From Palsa-504 sp963753225 (lineage in GTDB: Bacteria; Actinomycetota; Actinomycetes; Streptosporangiales; Streptosporangiaceae): DNA of 64,000 nt. The stretch spans positions 62,001-126,000 of the forward strand of contig CAVWBQ010000044.1 in the NCBI GenBank assembly GCA_963753225.1. Direction: 5' to 3'. The position numbers and the translations under genes were made by a program. The notes below the pieces were generated by a model that saw nothing but the letters and a program-made list of their open reading frames with translations, had not been told where the DNA came from and searched no databases. This document shows, one piece after another, positions 43,698-52,700 of the stretch (position 1 is its first letter; every line of letters begins with the position of its first letter).

Positions 43698-43805
43698 TCA
43701 CCGGTGCGCCCGGCTGCGTGACCGCTGGCGGCACCTGCCGGGGATCGCCATGTTAGCGAGCACGCCCGCGTCTGGGCCCAGAACGATCCACGCGATGGCA
43801 TCCAT
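43698..43805 (-). CDS. Internally deleted GlsB-like 35-residue ORF
   Basis: An intact ORF from ATG 43805, with AGGAG upstream exactly as in glsB. It encodes MDAIAWIVLGPDAGVLANMA IPGR and then jumps to an Arg/Ser tail ending RSRSRAHR. The N-terminal 24 residues and last 8 match the GlsB protein at 38889-39197; about 70 codons between them are missing but the frame is kept. Only one helix remains. It ends 41 bases before the desaturase start on the same strand and could now serve as its leader. Confidence 0.6.
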   Translation of the reverse strand: MDAIAWIVLGPDAGVLANMAIPGRCRQRSRSRAHR

Positions 43806-43990
43806 AACCGGGCTCCTGTACTTCGATGAGCTGGTGACCGGTTTAGTGCCGGATCGCGGCCGGGAGCTTGCCGGGCCACGGCGTCGCGATACCTTGCCGC
43901 CTGACTGTTATTTCCCAGCTAACCCGCGCCACCCCATCGCGGAAATAGGCAGAAACCGCAAACATCATCACGCTGGCCGATCGCCGCTCG
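43735..43990. repeat. Duplicated segment, copy 2 (deleted glsB paralogue and upstream region)
   Basis: Homologous to 39130-39365 (see that entry). The conserved upstream blocks suggest that the promoter was duplicated with the gene and then kept, so the desaturase may have taken over a glsB-type stress promoter. Confidence 0.72.
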
Positions 43991-44226
43991 GCTGCGGTCC
44001 AGGAATAACGGCTGCACCCGGGCGCCTGTCCCGGTGTGATCGGCTACGTGACCGCGCTTTTCCGACTTGCGGCATGAAGGATGGCGCAGCTATTTTTCGA
44101 CGGACCGCCATCCCGGAAATGGTGCCGCGCCGACATACTTTAAATGGCTGCCGCCTGAAGTATCATGATGATCCCGCGCCTGCAGGTGTGGCGAAGAGCC
44201 GGCCTTTGGCGGCCGGGCTGCCAGGG
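43806..44226. other. Upstream region of the desaturase operon
   Basis: About 420 bases. The first half is the duplicated glsB-type upstream region. The rest shows no supportable gene, hairpin or repeat. Confidence 0.45.
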
Positions 44227-44538
44227 TCAGACGAGACGCTGGTGGACGTAGCACCATCTCCACCGCGGTCCCGGCTCTAGGCCGGCGGCCAGCGGATGGT
44301 CGGTTTCCTCGTAGTGCGCCCTGGCATGCTGGCTGGGCGAGTCGTCAGAGCAGGCTACCCAGCCGCAGGTCAGGCAGACCGCGAGGGACGCCCGGCGGTC
44401 TGTGCGGTCCCGGCAGTCCCGGCAGTCATCCGACAGGGCCGTGACTGGCTGGAGCCCGTCGAGGTGCTCACAGCGCGGCGTTGAGCCGTTCAGGCTGATG
44501 GCCGGCGCGCCTAGGGCCATGTTGTGGGCGGGGATCAT
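44227..44538 (-). CDS. UBP-type zinc-finger protein
   Basis: A 103-residue protein with a ZnF-UBP domain: CEHLDGL, then CRDCRDRTDR, VCLTCGWVACSDDS, SQHARAHYEETDHPLAAGLE. The Cys/His ligands are all present. In eukaryotes this domain binds ubiquitin C-termini; in actinobacteria small stand-alone versions are common and their ligand is unknown. ATG 44538 has AGGGGG 6-7 bases upstream. It is divergent from the LysR gene. Confidence 0.85.
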   Translation of the reverse strand: MIPAHNMALGAPAISLNGSTPRCEHLDGLQPVTALSDDCRDCRDRTDRRASLAVCLTCGWVACSDDSPSQHARAHYEETDHPLAAGLEPGPRWRWCYVHQRLV

Positions 44539-44757
44539 GGCTGCCCCCTTATCGTGATAGAGACGCCGGGGGGCCCGGCTGGTTTCATTGGCAAGTCAAC
44601 CCCGATAGCGGCGCGACGGAAACGCGCAACCTGAGCAGGGCCTATCACCAGAACCGATTAGCTGGCAGTCGCAGGCGGCCCAAGCCGGTTACGCTCTCCA
44701 AGAGCCCAGGGCGCGCAAGTAGGCTTGCGGGCAGGGTTTCCAAGTTCCAGGGAGTAC

Positions 44758-45711
44758 ATGGATGGGCCGGACACGGACTTGGCGGCGGGTGTGGAGCTAC
44801 GCCAGCTTCGCTACTTCGTAACGCTAGCCGAGGAGCTTCATTTCGGCCGGGCTGCGGAGCGGGAGCACATCGTGCAGTCGGCGCTGAGCCAGCAGGTCCA
44901 GCGGCTGGAACGTGAGCTGGGGGTCCGCCTGCTGGAACGCAGCACGCACCATGTTTCCCTGACCGCTGCCGGAGTGATGTTCCTGGTCGAGGCCCGGCAG
45001 ATCCTGGCGCACGTAGACCGCGCCGCGCGGGTGGCCCGGAGCGCGGTGGGCGCGGCCGCGACGTTGCGGGTCGGGATCATCGATTCCAGCTATGACTCGA
45101 TGCCGCAGATCCTGCACGAGGTTCAGGCCCGCTACCCCGGCCTGGTGATCCACCAGGTCGAGGCCAGTGTGCCCGGGCAGTACCAGCAGTTGATCGACGG
45201 CCGGCTGGATGTAGGTGTCGGCCGGGCCGAGCTGGCTCCGCCGCAGATCGCATCGCTGCTGTTCCGCCAGGACCCGCTCGGGGTCCTGGTATCAGCCGGT
45301 CACCGGTTCGCCGGGCTGGAGGGCGTGCCAGTCTCAGACCTGGCTGAGGAACCGCTGCTGCTCGCCGAGGAAGTGCGGGCTCCGGAATTCAATCAGTTCA
45401 CCGTCGAGATGTGCCGGTCGGCCGGCTTCACCCCCACCGTGTACGGGGGGACCGTGGAGAGCATCCGGGCGGCCGCCGATCTCGTCGCCCAGGGACGGTG
45501 CCTGTACTGCGTGCCTTCCTCCTGCATCTCTGCGCTCCCCGGAACCACCTGGCGGCCGCTGACCGAACCGGCCTCCTACTACCCATGGTCGGTCCTGTGG
45601 CGCGCCGCCGACGACTCCGGCCACGTACGCGCCGTCGTCAGCTGCGCGCAGGCGATGTCAAAGCGGCTCGGCTGGCTCACCACCGTCACCGCCGACCAGG
45701 CGACGCAATAA
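44758..45711 (+). CDS. LysR-family transcriptional regulator
   Basis: A 317-residue LysR protein. The winged helix-turn-helix is at the N-terminus (VELRQLRYFVTLAEELHFGR, AAEREHIVQSALSQQVQRLE, RELGVRLLERSTHHVSLTAA). The substrate-binding domain runs from about 102 (LRVGIIDSSYDSMPQILHEV) to the end. ATG 44758 has AGGGAG 5 bases upstream. Its target is uncertain: the divergent neighbour encodes the zinc-finger protein, and the saccharopine-dehydrogenase-like gene converges on it. Confidence 0.88.
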   Translation: MDGPDTDLAAGVELRQLRYFVTLAEELHFGRAAEREHIVQSALSQQVQRLERELGVRLLERSTHHVSLTAAGVMFLVEARQILAHVDRAARVARSAVGAAATLRVGIIDSSYDSMPQILHEVQARYPGLVIHQVEASVPGQYQQLIDGRLDVGVGRAELAPPQIASLLFRQDPLGVLVSAGHRFAGLEGVPVSDLAEEPLLLAEEVRAPEFNQFTVEMCRSAGFTPTVYGGTVESIRAAADLVAQGRCLYCVPSSCISALPGTTWRPLTEPASYYPWSVLWRAADDSGHVRAVVSCAQAMSKRLGWLTTVTADQATQ

Positions 45712-45986
45712 GAAATCGCGCCAGGCCGGGCCGTCGCGGCACCGCCCGGGTGTCTTTGCGCCCGGAGCCAGGGCAGATCGCTCCAGGGCGCCGCGCGAGC
45801 CTGGTCGATGCTGTGCTGGATCTTCCCGAGGTGCAGGAAAGCGCCCGCGTGGAGGCGGCATTCCGGCTCGGCGATAGCGAGTCACTGCACCAGCTTGAGG
45901 AACGCTGCGAGGACGTCAGTACCCGCCCGGCTGGCTGGAGCGCGCTCCCCGATGCGAACCTTCCGTCCAGCCGCGCCGGGCACCGC

Positions 45987-46997
45987 TTATGCCGGCTGTC
46001 CTTTCACGGTCACCTGCGCGCCGGCGGCATCGGGGACAAGAGCGGCGCCGAACAGCTGGCCAGCAGTCCACGCGCCGGGCTTGACTCCGGCTAGAACGCG
46101 CTGGGTTGTTTCGGCGGCGATGGCGGCCGTCGCGCGGACGCCTTCACCGACGCGAAGTTCGGCGGTGACGGTGTGCCCGTCGGGCCCGGTGACCTCGGCC
46201 CAGGTCCAGGAGTCGGTTCCGCCACCGTGCGCCGCCGGGTTCGCGATGTAGGCCACCACGTTGGCGGCGCCGCTGGCCAGCCTGGCCGTCTCGAGGTCAC
46301 CGACCGGCCCGGGCAGCATCTGCCGCTGGGCGCCGCCGAAGGTCAAGACCGTGGCGCCGCTGCCGAGGGCCTCCCGGACCACCTGCCCATCCCGGTAGGT
46401 GATGGTGACGCCGTGAGACAGGGATTCCTGGATCGTCTGGCGCACGCCGTCGCTTTGGCGGGTCACCTGCGCGGCGGCTGCGACACGCACGAGGTCCGGC
46501 ACCGCGCCCATCTGCTCGACCAGGCGCAGGACCAGTGTTTCCGTCGCGGCCGGCCCGAACCCGGCCCCGGTGACCAGCGTGACCGCGTGCGCGCGTGCTT
46601 GCTCGTCGCGGTCGAGCAGCCCCCGCACCGCCGGCCATTCGTTCGCTATGTCCACGTAGGGCACTCCGGCGGCGAGGCAGGCATCGATCACCGGGCCGGC
46701 CTGCCGGGCGAACGGCCCGATCGTGGACAGGACCACGCCGACGCCGGCCATCGCCTCGGCCAGCGACGCCGCGTCGCTCACGTCGACGGTGCGCACGTCC
46801 GTCGTCGCGCCATCGGCGGCCAGAGTCCGGGCGAGGTCCTCCAGCGGGCCGCGGCGGCGTCCGGCCAGCCGGACGGACAGGCCGCGGGCGGCCAACTCGG
46901 CCGCGATGAGCCGGCCGCTGTTTCCCGCCGCCCCGAGCAGCAGGACATCGCTGGCCACCTGACCGTCATTGACCAGGCTGGTCTCGGATGTCGTCAT
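45987..46997 (-). CDS. Saccharopine-dehydrogenase-like NAD(P)-binding protein
   Basis: A 336-residue protein with a Rossmann start VLLLGAAGNSGRLIAAELAA, LAGRRRGPLEDLA, and the family segment VVLSTIGPFARQAGPVIDAC, VPYVDIANEWPAV. The second half forms the alpha/beta domain typical of trans-acting enoyl-reductase-like and saccharopine dehydrogenases. Substrate unknown. I chose ATG 46997 with AAGGAG upstream. It is the last gene of a same-strand run, 47 bases after the alpha/beta hydrolase. Confidence 0.8.
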   Translation of the reverse strand: MTTSETSLVNDGQVASDVLLLGAAGNSGRLIAAELAARGLSVRLAGRRRGPLEDLARTLAADGATTDVRTVDVSDAASLAEAMAGVGVVLSTIGPFARQAGPVIDACLAAGVPYVDIANEWPAVRGLLDRDEQARAHAVTLVTGAGFGPAATETLVLRLVEQMGAVPDLVRVAAAAQVTRQSDGVRQTIQESLSHGVTITYRDGQVVREALGSGATVLTFGGAQRQMLPGPVGDLETARLASGAANVVAYIANPAAHGGGTDSWTWAEVTGPDGHTVTAELRVGEGVRATAAIAAETTQRVLAGVKPGAWTAGQLFGAALVPDAAGAQVTVKGQPA

Positions 46998-47044
46998 CAC
47001 AGCACACTCCTTGCGAGGTAGGACAGGTAACACGATCGGGGTCG

Positions 47045-48004
47045 TCATGCATCGGCCGGCAGTCCGAGCCGGACCTTCGCGAGCAGTTCCCGGAACCGCC
47101 CTGGCTCATCGAGCTGGGGCATGTGCGCGGAGTGCTCGAACCACACGAACTGCTTGCTTGGTGCCTTGAGCAACTCGGCGTAGCGCTCCGCGGCGGAGGC
47201 GGGCGCGATCTGATCGTGCCGGCCCTGGACCATCACGATGGGGCAGTCCAGGCTGGGAAGCGTGTCCGTCAGGTCAAGCGTCTCCAGCTCCGGCAGCACC
47301 GCGGCTTGCGTCGCCGTGATCCCCCGGATGGCACGGACGGCGTCCGCGAGCGAGTAGTCGGGGGAACGAAGCAGGCTGGCCAGCAGGCCGCGGGCCATCG
47401 AGTTGTGGGTCTGACCGATGCGGACCCCGCCGAAATTGGCCACCCACCGCGCCCGGGTCGAGAACCCTTCGGGCGTGAGGTGGGGTGGGGGCCCGATCCT
47501 TTTGAGCTGCCGAACGGCCCGGCGGTTCCGCCTGGCCCGCGCGGTTGCGAGCGCGAACTCGTAGGCGTTCTTTCCTGCGGCGGCGCCGTCGACGTCCATG
47601 CTCACCGCGACGAGCGTTGCCACCAGGTCCGGCCGCCGCGCGGCGGCTCGCGCCGCGATCATCGCGCCCAACGAGAACCCGGCCACGACCGCGGGCGAAT
47701 CGAAGCGATCGCACAGCATCGCCAGCAGCCGCTCGGTGTCGCTGACCATCGTCGCGATGCTCAGGTCGCGTCTCGCGTCCGCGGACCGCAGCGAGCGGCC
47801 GCAACCGCGCTGGTCCCAGTAGATGACCGTGAAGTCATCCTCGAGCGACAGCAGTCGCTCGAACGTCCGGACCTCGCTGAGCATCGGCAGGCCAGGGCCC
47901 TGCTGAACGAGCAGCAGGAGCGGGTTGCGGGCGTTCGCCGCCCGGATGCGGATCCACTGCGTGCTCTCGCCGAGCCGCACCGGCTCGCGCAGATCGATGT
48001 CCAC
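47045..48004 (-). CDS. Alpha/beta hydrolase, proline-iminopeptidase-like
   Basis: A 319-residue hydrolase. It has LLLLVQQGPGLPMLSE, YWDQRGCGRS, a GFSLGAMIAAR nucleophile elbow, GRHDQIAP for the acid and EHSAHMPQLDEP for the His. The WDQRGCGRS loop is shared with proline iminopeptidases and epoxide hydrolases. GTG 48004 has an excellent GGAGGAG site. It starts 16 bases after the metallo-beta-lactamase-fold gene, so they are co-transcribed. Confidence 0.85.
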   Translation of the reverse strand: MDIDLREPVRLGESTQWIRIRAANARNPLLLLVQQGPGLPMLSEVRTFERLLSLEDDFTVIYWDQRGCGRSLRSADARRDLSIATMVSDTERLLAMLCDRFDSPAVVAGFSLGAMIAARAAARRPDLVATLVAVSMDVDGAAAGKNAYEFALATARARRNRRAVRQLKRIGPPPHLTPEGFSTRARWVANFGGVRIGQTHNSMARGLLASLLRSPDYSLADAVRAIRGITATQAAVLPELETLDLTDTLPSLDCPIVMVQGRHDQIAPASAAERYAELLKAPSKQFVWFEHSAHMPQLDEPGRFRELLAKVRLGLPADA

Positions 48005-48020
48005 GTCGTCTCCTCCGGTC

Positions 48021-48908
48021 TCAGCTGTCCAGCAGCCGCTGGGCGGCTGCCGGGTCGTGGGCGGGCAGCACGACCAGGCCCGGCTGCTGCCTGGCCAGCG
48101 CGAGAACCTTGCGCGAGCTCTCCGCGAGCCGGCGCCGGTTGCCCACGCCGGGAAGCTGACCGCGCTGGAGGATCTCTGCCCCGTAGGTGAGGTCACCGGC
48201 CAGCAGCAGCGGCGGCCTGGCCGCGCGGCGGACCAGCAGCGACACCGAGCCTGCCGTGTGACCGGGGGTGGGCAGCAGCATCAGCGACCCATCGCCCATC
48301 ACGTCCAGCGACTCGGTAAAGGGCGCCAGGCCGGGATCATCGGCGGGCTCCGGGTTGACCTGGTGCCATTTCAGTCCCGGCAGCTGGATGTGGCTGTCCA
48401 GGAAGCCGCGCAGCTCCGGGGCCGGCTTGGCCAGCTCGGCCCATTCGGCGGCCGACACCAGCAGCTCCGAGCCGGTCAGCTCGCGCAGCCCGCCGATGTG
48501 GTCCTGGTGCAGGTGGGACACGATCGCGGTGTCCACGTCGGCGGGGACATACCCGAGCGCGGCGAGCTGCGCGGTGAGCGTGTCGCCCTCTGCGATGTCG
48601 AAGCGGGCGAGCCGGTGATACAGGTAGCCGGTGACACCGCGGGGGAAGTAGCTGCTATCGGTGACCGAGGCCCGGTCTTGCCCGGTGTCGAACAGGATCA
48701 GCCCCTTGGCGTGCTCGATGACGTAGACGTTGACCGGCCGTGGCGGTGTCCACCGCCGGGAGGTCAGCAGCCACCAGTACAGCGGTTTGCGGCTGCCGTA
48801 AGGGTGTTCGGGGCGGATCCGCACGGTGCCGGTGCTGATCACCGATACTGCCTTCACCGGCCCCGGCGATCCGGGCTCGGTCCGGGACATCGCGGTCAAA
48901 GCGTTCAT
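48021..48908 (-). CDS. Metallo-beta-lactamase-fold hydrolase (AiiA-lactonase-like)
   Basis: A 295-residue protein with HLHQDHIGG (132-140), a downstream LPTPGHTAGS, LLAGDLTYG and a final PAHD, the full set of di-zinc ligands. The N-terminal layout (VNVYVIEHAKGLILFDTGQD) resembles N-acyl-homoserine lactonases of the AiiA group. A lactone or ester substrate is plausible. Start ATG 48908. It lies between the Crp-type regulator and an alpha/beta hydrolase in the same orientation. Confidence 0.83.
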   Translation of the reverse strand: MNALTAMSRTEPGSPGPVKAVSVISTGTVRIRPEHPYGSRKPLYWWLLTSRRWTPPRPVNVYVIEHAKGLILFDTGQDRASVTDSSYFPRGVTGYLYHRLARFDIAEGDTLTAQLAALGYVPADVDTAIVSHLHQDHIGGLRELTGSELLVSAAEWAELAKPAPELRGFLDSHIQLPGLKWHQVNPEPADDPGLAPFTESLDVMGDGSLMLLPTPGHTAGSVSLLVRRAARPPLLLAGDLTYGAEILQRGQLPGVGNRRRLAESSRKVLALARQQPGLVVLPAHDPAAAQRLLDS

Positions 48909-48974
48909 GACACCCAGGCTGCCGCCGCCTCACGGCCGCGTCATTGACCTCAGTCGCGCGTCAGGTAACTAAAG

Positions 48975-49661
48975 TCACAGGCCGGCGGGGCCGCCGGATT
49001 CGCCGTACAGCCGGGCCGGGTCGAGGATCACAACGCTGTCCGCCGCGGTGGCCACGATCCCGGCGACACGCAGATCACGCAGCGCCCGGGCGACCACCTC
49101 GCGGACCGATCCGGTGGCATCCGCCAGCTCCTGCTGTGACACGCCGGCCACCAGGCGGCCACCAGGGCGCTGCCGGTCGGAGGCGAGATCGAGCAGGTGA
49201 GCGGCCACACGCTGGCGCACGGAGCCGAACGCGTTGACCGCGGTCTGCTCCAGCACCTCATACAGGCGCCGGTTCAGCTCCTCGGCGATGGCCCAGGAGA
49301 CCCGGGGATCGCGCCGCGCCGTCTCGGTCAGCGTCCGCGCGCTGATCCGGAACACGCTCGATGGCTCCACCGTCTGGACGCTGGTGCCGGCCGGCCCGCC
49401 CACCAGCACCGCGATCCCCAGCGCATCACCGGGCCTGGCATAGCGGACGGTGACCTGCCGCCCTCCCGGCGAGCTCAGGTACACCCGGATCAGGCCCCGG
49501 ACCACCAGCGCCGCCCGCGGGTCAGACCCGGCCCGGTACACTGTCGTACCCGCCGGGTAGTCGGCACGCTCCCCTTCAGCCCGCAGCCTGCTAGCCAGCT
49601 CCGCCGGCAGCTCCGCGAGGAAGCTCCGCGCCAGGGCGTCATCTACATCCCGGTCGACCAC
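48975..49661 (-). CDS. Crp/Fnr-family transcriptional regulator
   Basis: A 228-residue regulator. The N-terminal cyclic-nucleotide-binding-type barrel runs over about 1-120 (YPAGTTVYRAGSDPRAALVV, YARPGDALGIAVLVGG). A dimer helix (AIAEELNRRLYEVLEQTAVN) and a winged helix-turn-helix (VSQQELADATGSVREVVARA) follow. The phosphate-binding cassette differs from E. coli Crp: PGDALG replaces the GE segment, and a TSV segment stands where RSA binds cAMP. The ligand may therefore be another nucleotide or none. GTG 49661 is the likely start. It lies 79 bases after the STAND-cyclase gene. Confidence 0.85.
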   Translation of the reverse strand: MVDRDVDDALARSFLAELPAELASRLRAEGERADYPAGTTVYRAGSDPRAALVVRGLIRVYLSSPGGRQVTVRYARPGDALGIAVLVGGPAGTSVQTVEPSSVFRISARTLTETARRDPRVSWAIAEELNRRLYEVLEQTAVNAFGSVRQRVAAHLLDLASDRQRPGGRLVAGVSQQELADATGSVREVVARALRDLRVAGIVATAADSVVILDPARLYGESGGPAGL

Positions 49662-49740
49662 GCCTACGACGTTAGGCCGGATTGGGACAGCGCAACAGGA
49701 AAGGCCTGATCTGGGTATCCGTGATGGGTGGTTCTCTTGG

Positions 49741-52700
49741 TCACTCAGCCATGGTTCCTGATCCGAGGTCGTTGAGGGCCTGGGTGGCCTGGGCGATGGT
49801 GTAGGCGACGGCTTGGTCCCAGTCCATATCCGCCCCGCGGGCGCGCAGTTCCCGCACGCGTTCATCCCCCAGAGCTATCGGCGCGATCATGCTCGGCGGC
49901 GCGACCACGTTGGTTTCTGCGGCGCCCTGAATGGTCGCGGCGGAAGCGGGTCGGGCGGTGGCGAGCGCGCCCGCGATCATGTGGAGGACGAGGCCCATCC
50001 GGAGGCGGTCACCGCCCCACCGGAGGTCGCGAATGGTTCGGCGGCCGAGCTCGAGCGTGGCGGCCCGGTCGTTGATGCGATAGGCGATCCCGGTCGCCCA
50101 CAGCAGGCCGAGGGAGTTCTGGTAGCCGAGCGCGGTGCTGAGCTCGAAGCTCTCGCGCAGGTTGGCACGGGATTGGCCGGGGTCGGTGTCGGCGACGGCC
50201 AGGCCCACGGCGAGCAAGCCGCTCGCGATGAGGGCCGGGGCGCGGATCTGGCGGGCGAGCGCGAGTGCTTCGCTGGCCAGCGGCACCGCGCCGGGCGCGT
50301 CGCCGACAAATACGCGATCGGCTACGGCGATGGTGAGCTCAATGGAGGCGTCCGCGAGGTCGCCGCCGGCCCGCGCGAGACCAGCCGCCTGTTCGGCTAG
50401 GCGGCCGGCCTCTTCGAACGCGCCGGTAGTGTTCGCGATGTTCGAGCGGGCGGCGCAGAGGGTCTCCTCGACCCGCCAGTCCGGGGTATCTCGGCCCGCG
50501 TTGGCGTCTGCCGCCCGGCGGCAGAGCTCCTCGGCGCCGGTCACATCCGCGCGAAACGACGCGAGCACGGCGCTGACCGCAAGGGCGAGTGGGTAACCCG
50601 GGTGCTCAGTCGCGCCGGGCAGCTCGAGGGCCGCCGCGCCAGGAAGCAGCAACGGATAACTGCTCCAGACCTCGCAGGGCGCGAAGCCGGCCAGGATCGC
50701 GAACGCCGTGTCGACGTTGCCGGTGTCGACCGCCCACGACCACGCCGCGAGCAGGTTGTCCTGCTCGGCGCTGAGCCTGACAGCCCAGAACACCTCGCCC
50801 CGGTCGCGGTCATGTTCCCGGACCTGTCTGGGGAAGCCCGCGTAGTAGCCGGCGTGGCGGGCCCGCCACCGCTCGGTCTCGCCGGCCCGGTCGAGGCGTT
50901 CCTCGCCGTACTGACGGATCGTCTCAAGCAACCGGTAGCGGCTCTCGGGCCCGGATTCCTCGGCCACCACCAGCGAACGCGCCACCAGGCTCGCCAGCAG
51001 CTCGAACACCACGCCGGGATCGATACCCTCACCGCTGCAGACCGTCTCGACGGCCTGCAGGGTGCAGCCGCCAGCGAACACCGCCAGCCGGCCCAGCAGC
51101 CGCTGCTCGAGCTCGGTGAGCAACTCGAAGGACCAGTCAATCGCGGCCCGCAGCGTCTGGTGACGTTCCACCGCGCCCCGCCGGCCGCCCGCGAGCACCG
51201 CGAAACGCCGGTCCAGGCGCCGGGCCAGCTCGGCCGGGGTCATCGCGGGCACTCGCGCCGCCGCTAGTTCGATGGCCAGCGCCACCCCATCCAGGCGCCG
51301 GACCACCGCGGCGACCGCCGCCGCGTTCTCGGCGGTCACCTTGAAATCGGGCTTGACCGCGACCGCGCGTTCCGCGAACAGGCGCACCGCCTCCGCGTCG
51401 GTGATCGTCTCCAGATCGGCATCGGCGCCCGGCGCCGCGAACGGCGGCACCGGAACCAGCCGCTCCCCGTCGATCCCGAGGCCCTCGCGGCTGGTCGCCA
51501 GGATCACCAGCCGGGCACACGACCGCTCAAGGACCATGGCCAGCGCTGCGGCTCCAGCGAGCAGATGCTCACAGTTATCGAGCACCAGCAGCAACTCCTT
51601 GTTGCGCAAGAACTCGACCAAGGCATCGCGGGTGCTCTGGCCGCCCCTGGCGGTCACCGAGAACACCGCGGCGACGGCATCGTCCACGCCGGCGGCATCG
51701 CGGATCGGTGCCAGCTCACACAGCCACGCGCCGTCACCGAACCGCGGCAGCACCTGCTCGGCGACCTGCAACGCCAGACGGGTCTTACCCACCCCGCCCA
51801 CACCGATCAGGGTCACCACCCGCGCCTCGCCCAGCGCGGCCGCGGTTTGCCTGAGTTCGCGGGCGCGGCCGATGAACGAGCTCACCTGCAACGGCAGATT
51901 CCCCGGAAACGCATCCAGCGTCCGCAGCGCGGGAAACGCGCCCGGCAAGTCCGGGTGGACGAGCTGGAAGATGTGCATTCGGCCGGCCAGGTCGCGCAGG
52001 CGGTGCTCGCCCAGGTCCAGCAGGGTGGCGCCGTCGGGGAGCTGCGACCGCACCAGGGCCTCGGTCGCGTCCGACATCAAGATCTGGCCGCCATGGGCGG
52101 CCGCCATCAGCCGCGCGCAGCGGCTCAGCGGCCGGTTGACATACTGGCCGTCGCGGAGCACTGCCTGTCCGTGGCGCAGCACGGCCTCATCGGTGTGCAG
52201 GCCGATCCGGACCTTCAATACCCCGGTCTCGGCCGGCCACGGCGCCGCCATCAGGGCCCGCTGCGCCTCCAGCGCTGCCCGTACCGCCCCTGCCGCCGAG
52301 GAGAATGCGACCGCCATCCCGTCGCCCATCGTCGAGAACACCACCCCGCCGTGGTGCCCGAACGCGGCGTGGAGTGTCTCGTTATGCAGGACCAGGGACT
52401 GTGCCATGGCCTCCGGCTCGGTCTCCCACAGCCGCGTGGAACCCTCGATGTCGGTGAAAGCAAAGGTCACCGTCCCGTCCGGCAGCTCCGGCTCCCCGGG
52501 CTCGCCCGGGGAGGCCGGTGACCGGCGCGGCGCCGCGGTGCCTTCCGCCGCGCTGCGAAAGCTCTCGCTCAGGACAACAGCCAGGTCGTCGGCCAGCAGC
52601 CGCTCCAGCTCCCTCGGCGTAGCGAAGGTCCGGTACGACGTGGTGCCGGCCGCGCGGATGCTGTCAATCATCGTCGTCAGGCGTGGCTCTTGGTCGGGAG

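Noticed and set aside
45799..45970. Coding-like plus-strand segment after the LysR gene (VDAVLDLPEVQESARVEAAF and onward)
   Set aside because: Codon use looks real, but I cannot find a start, a stop or a family. It may be a relic and is too uncertain to list.
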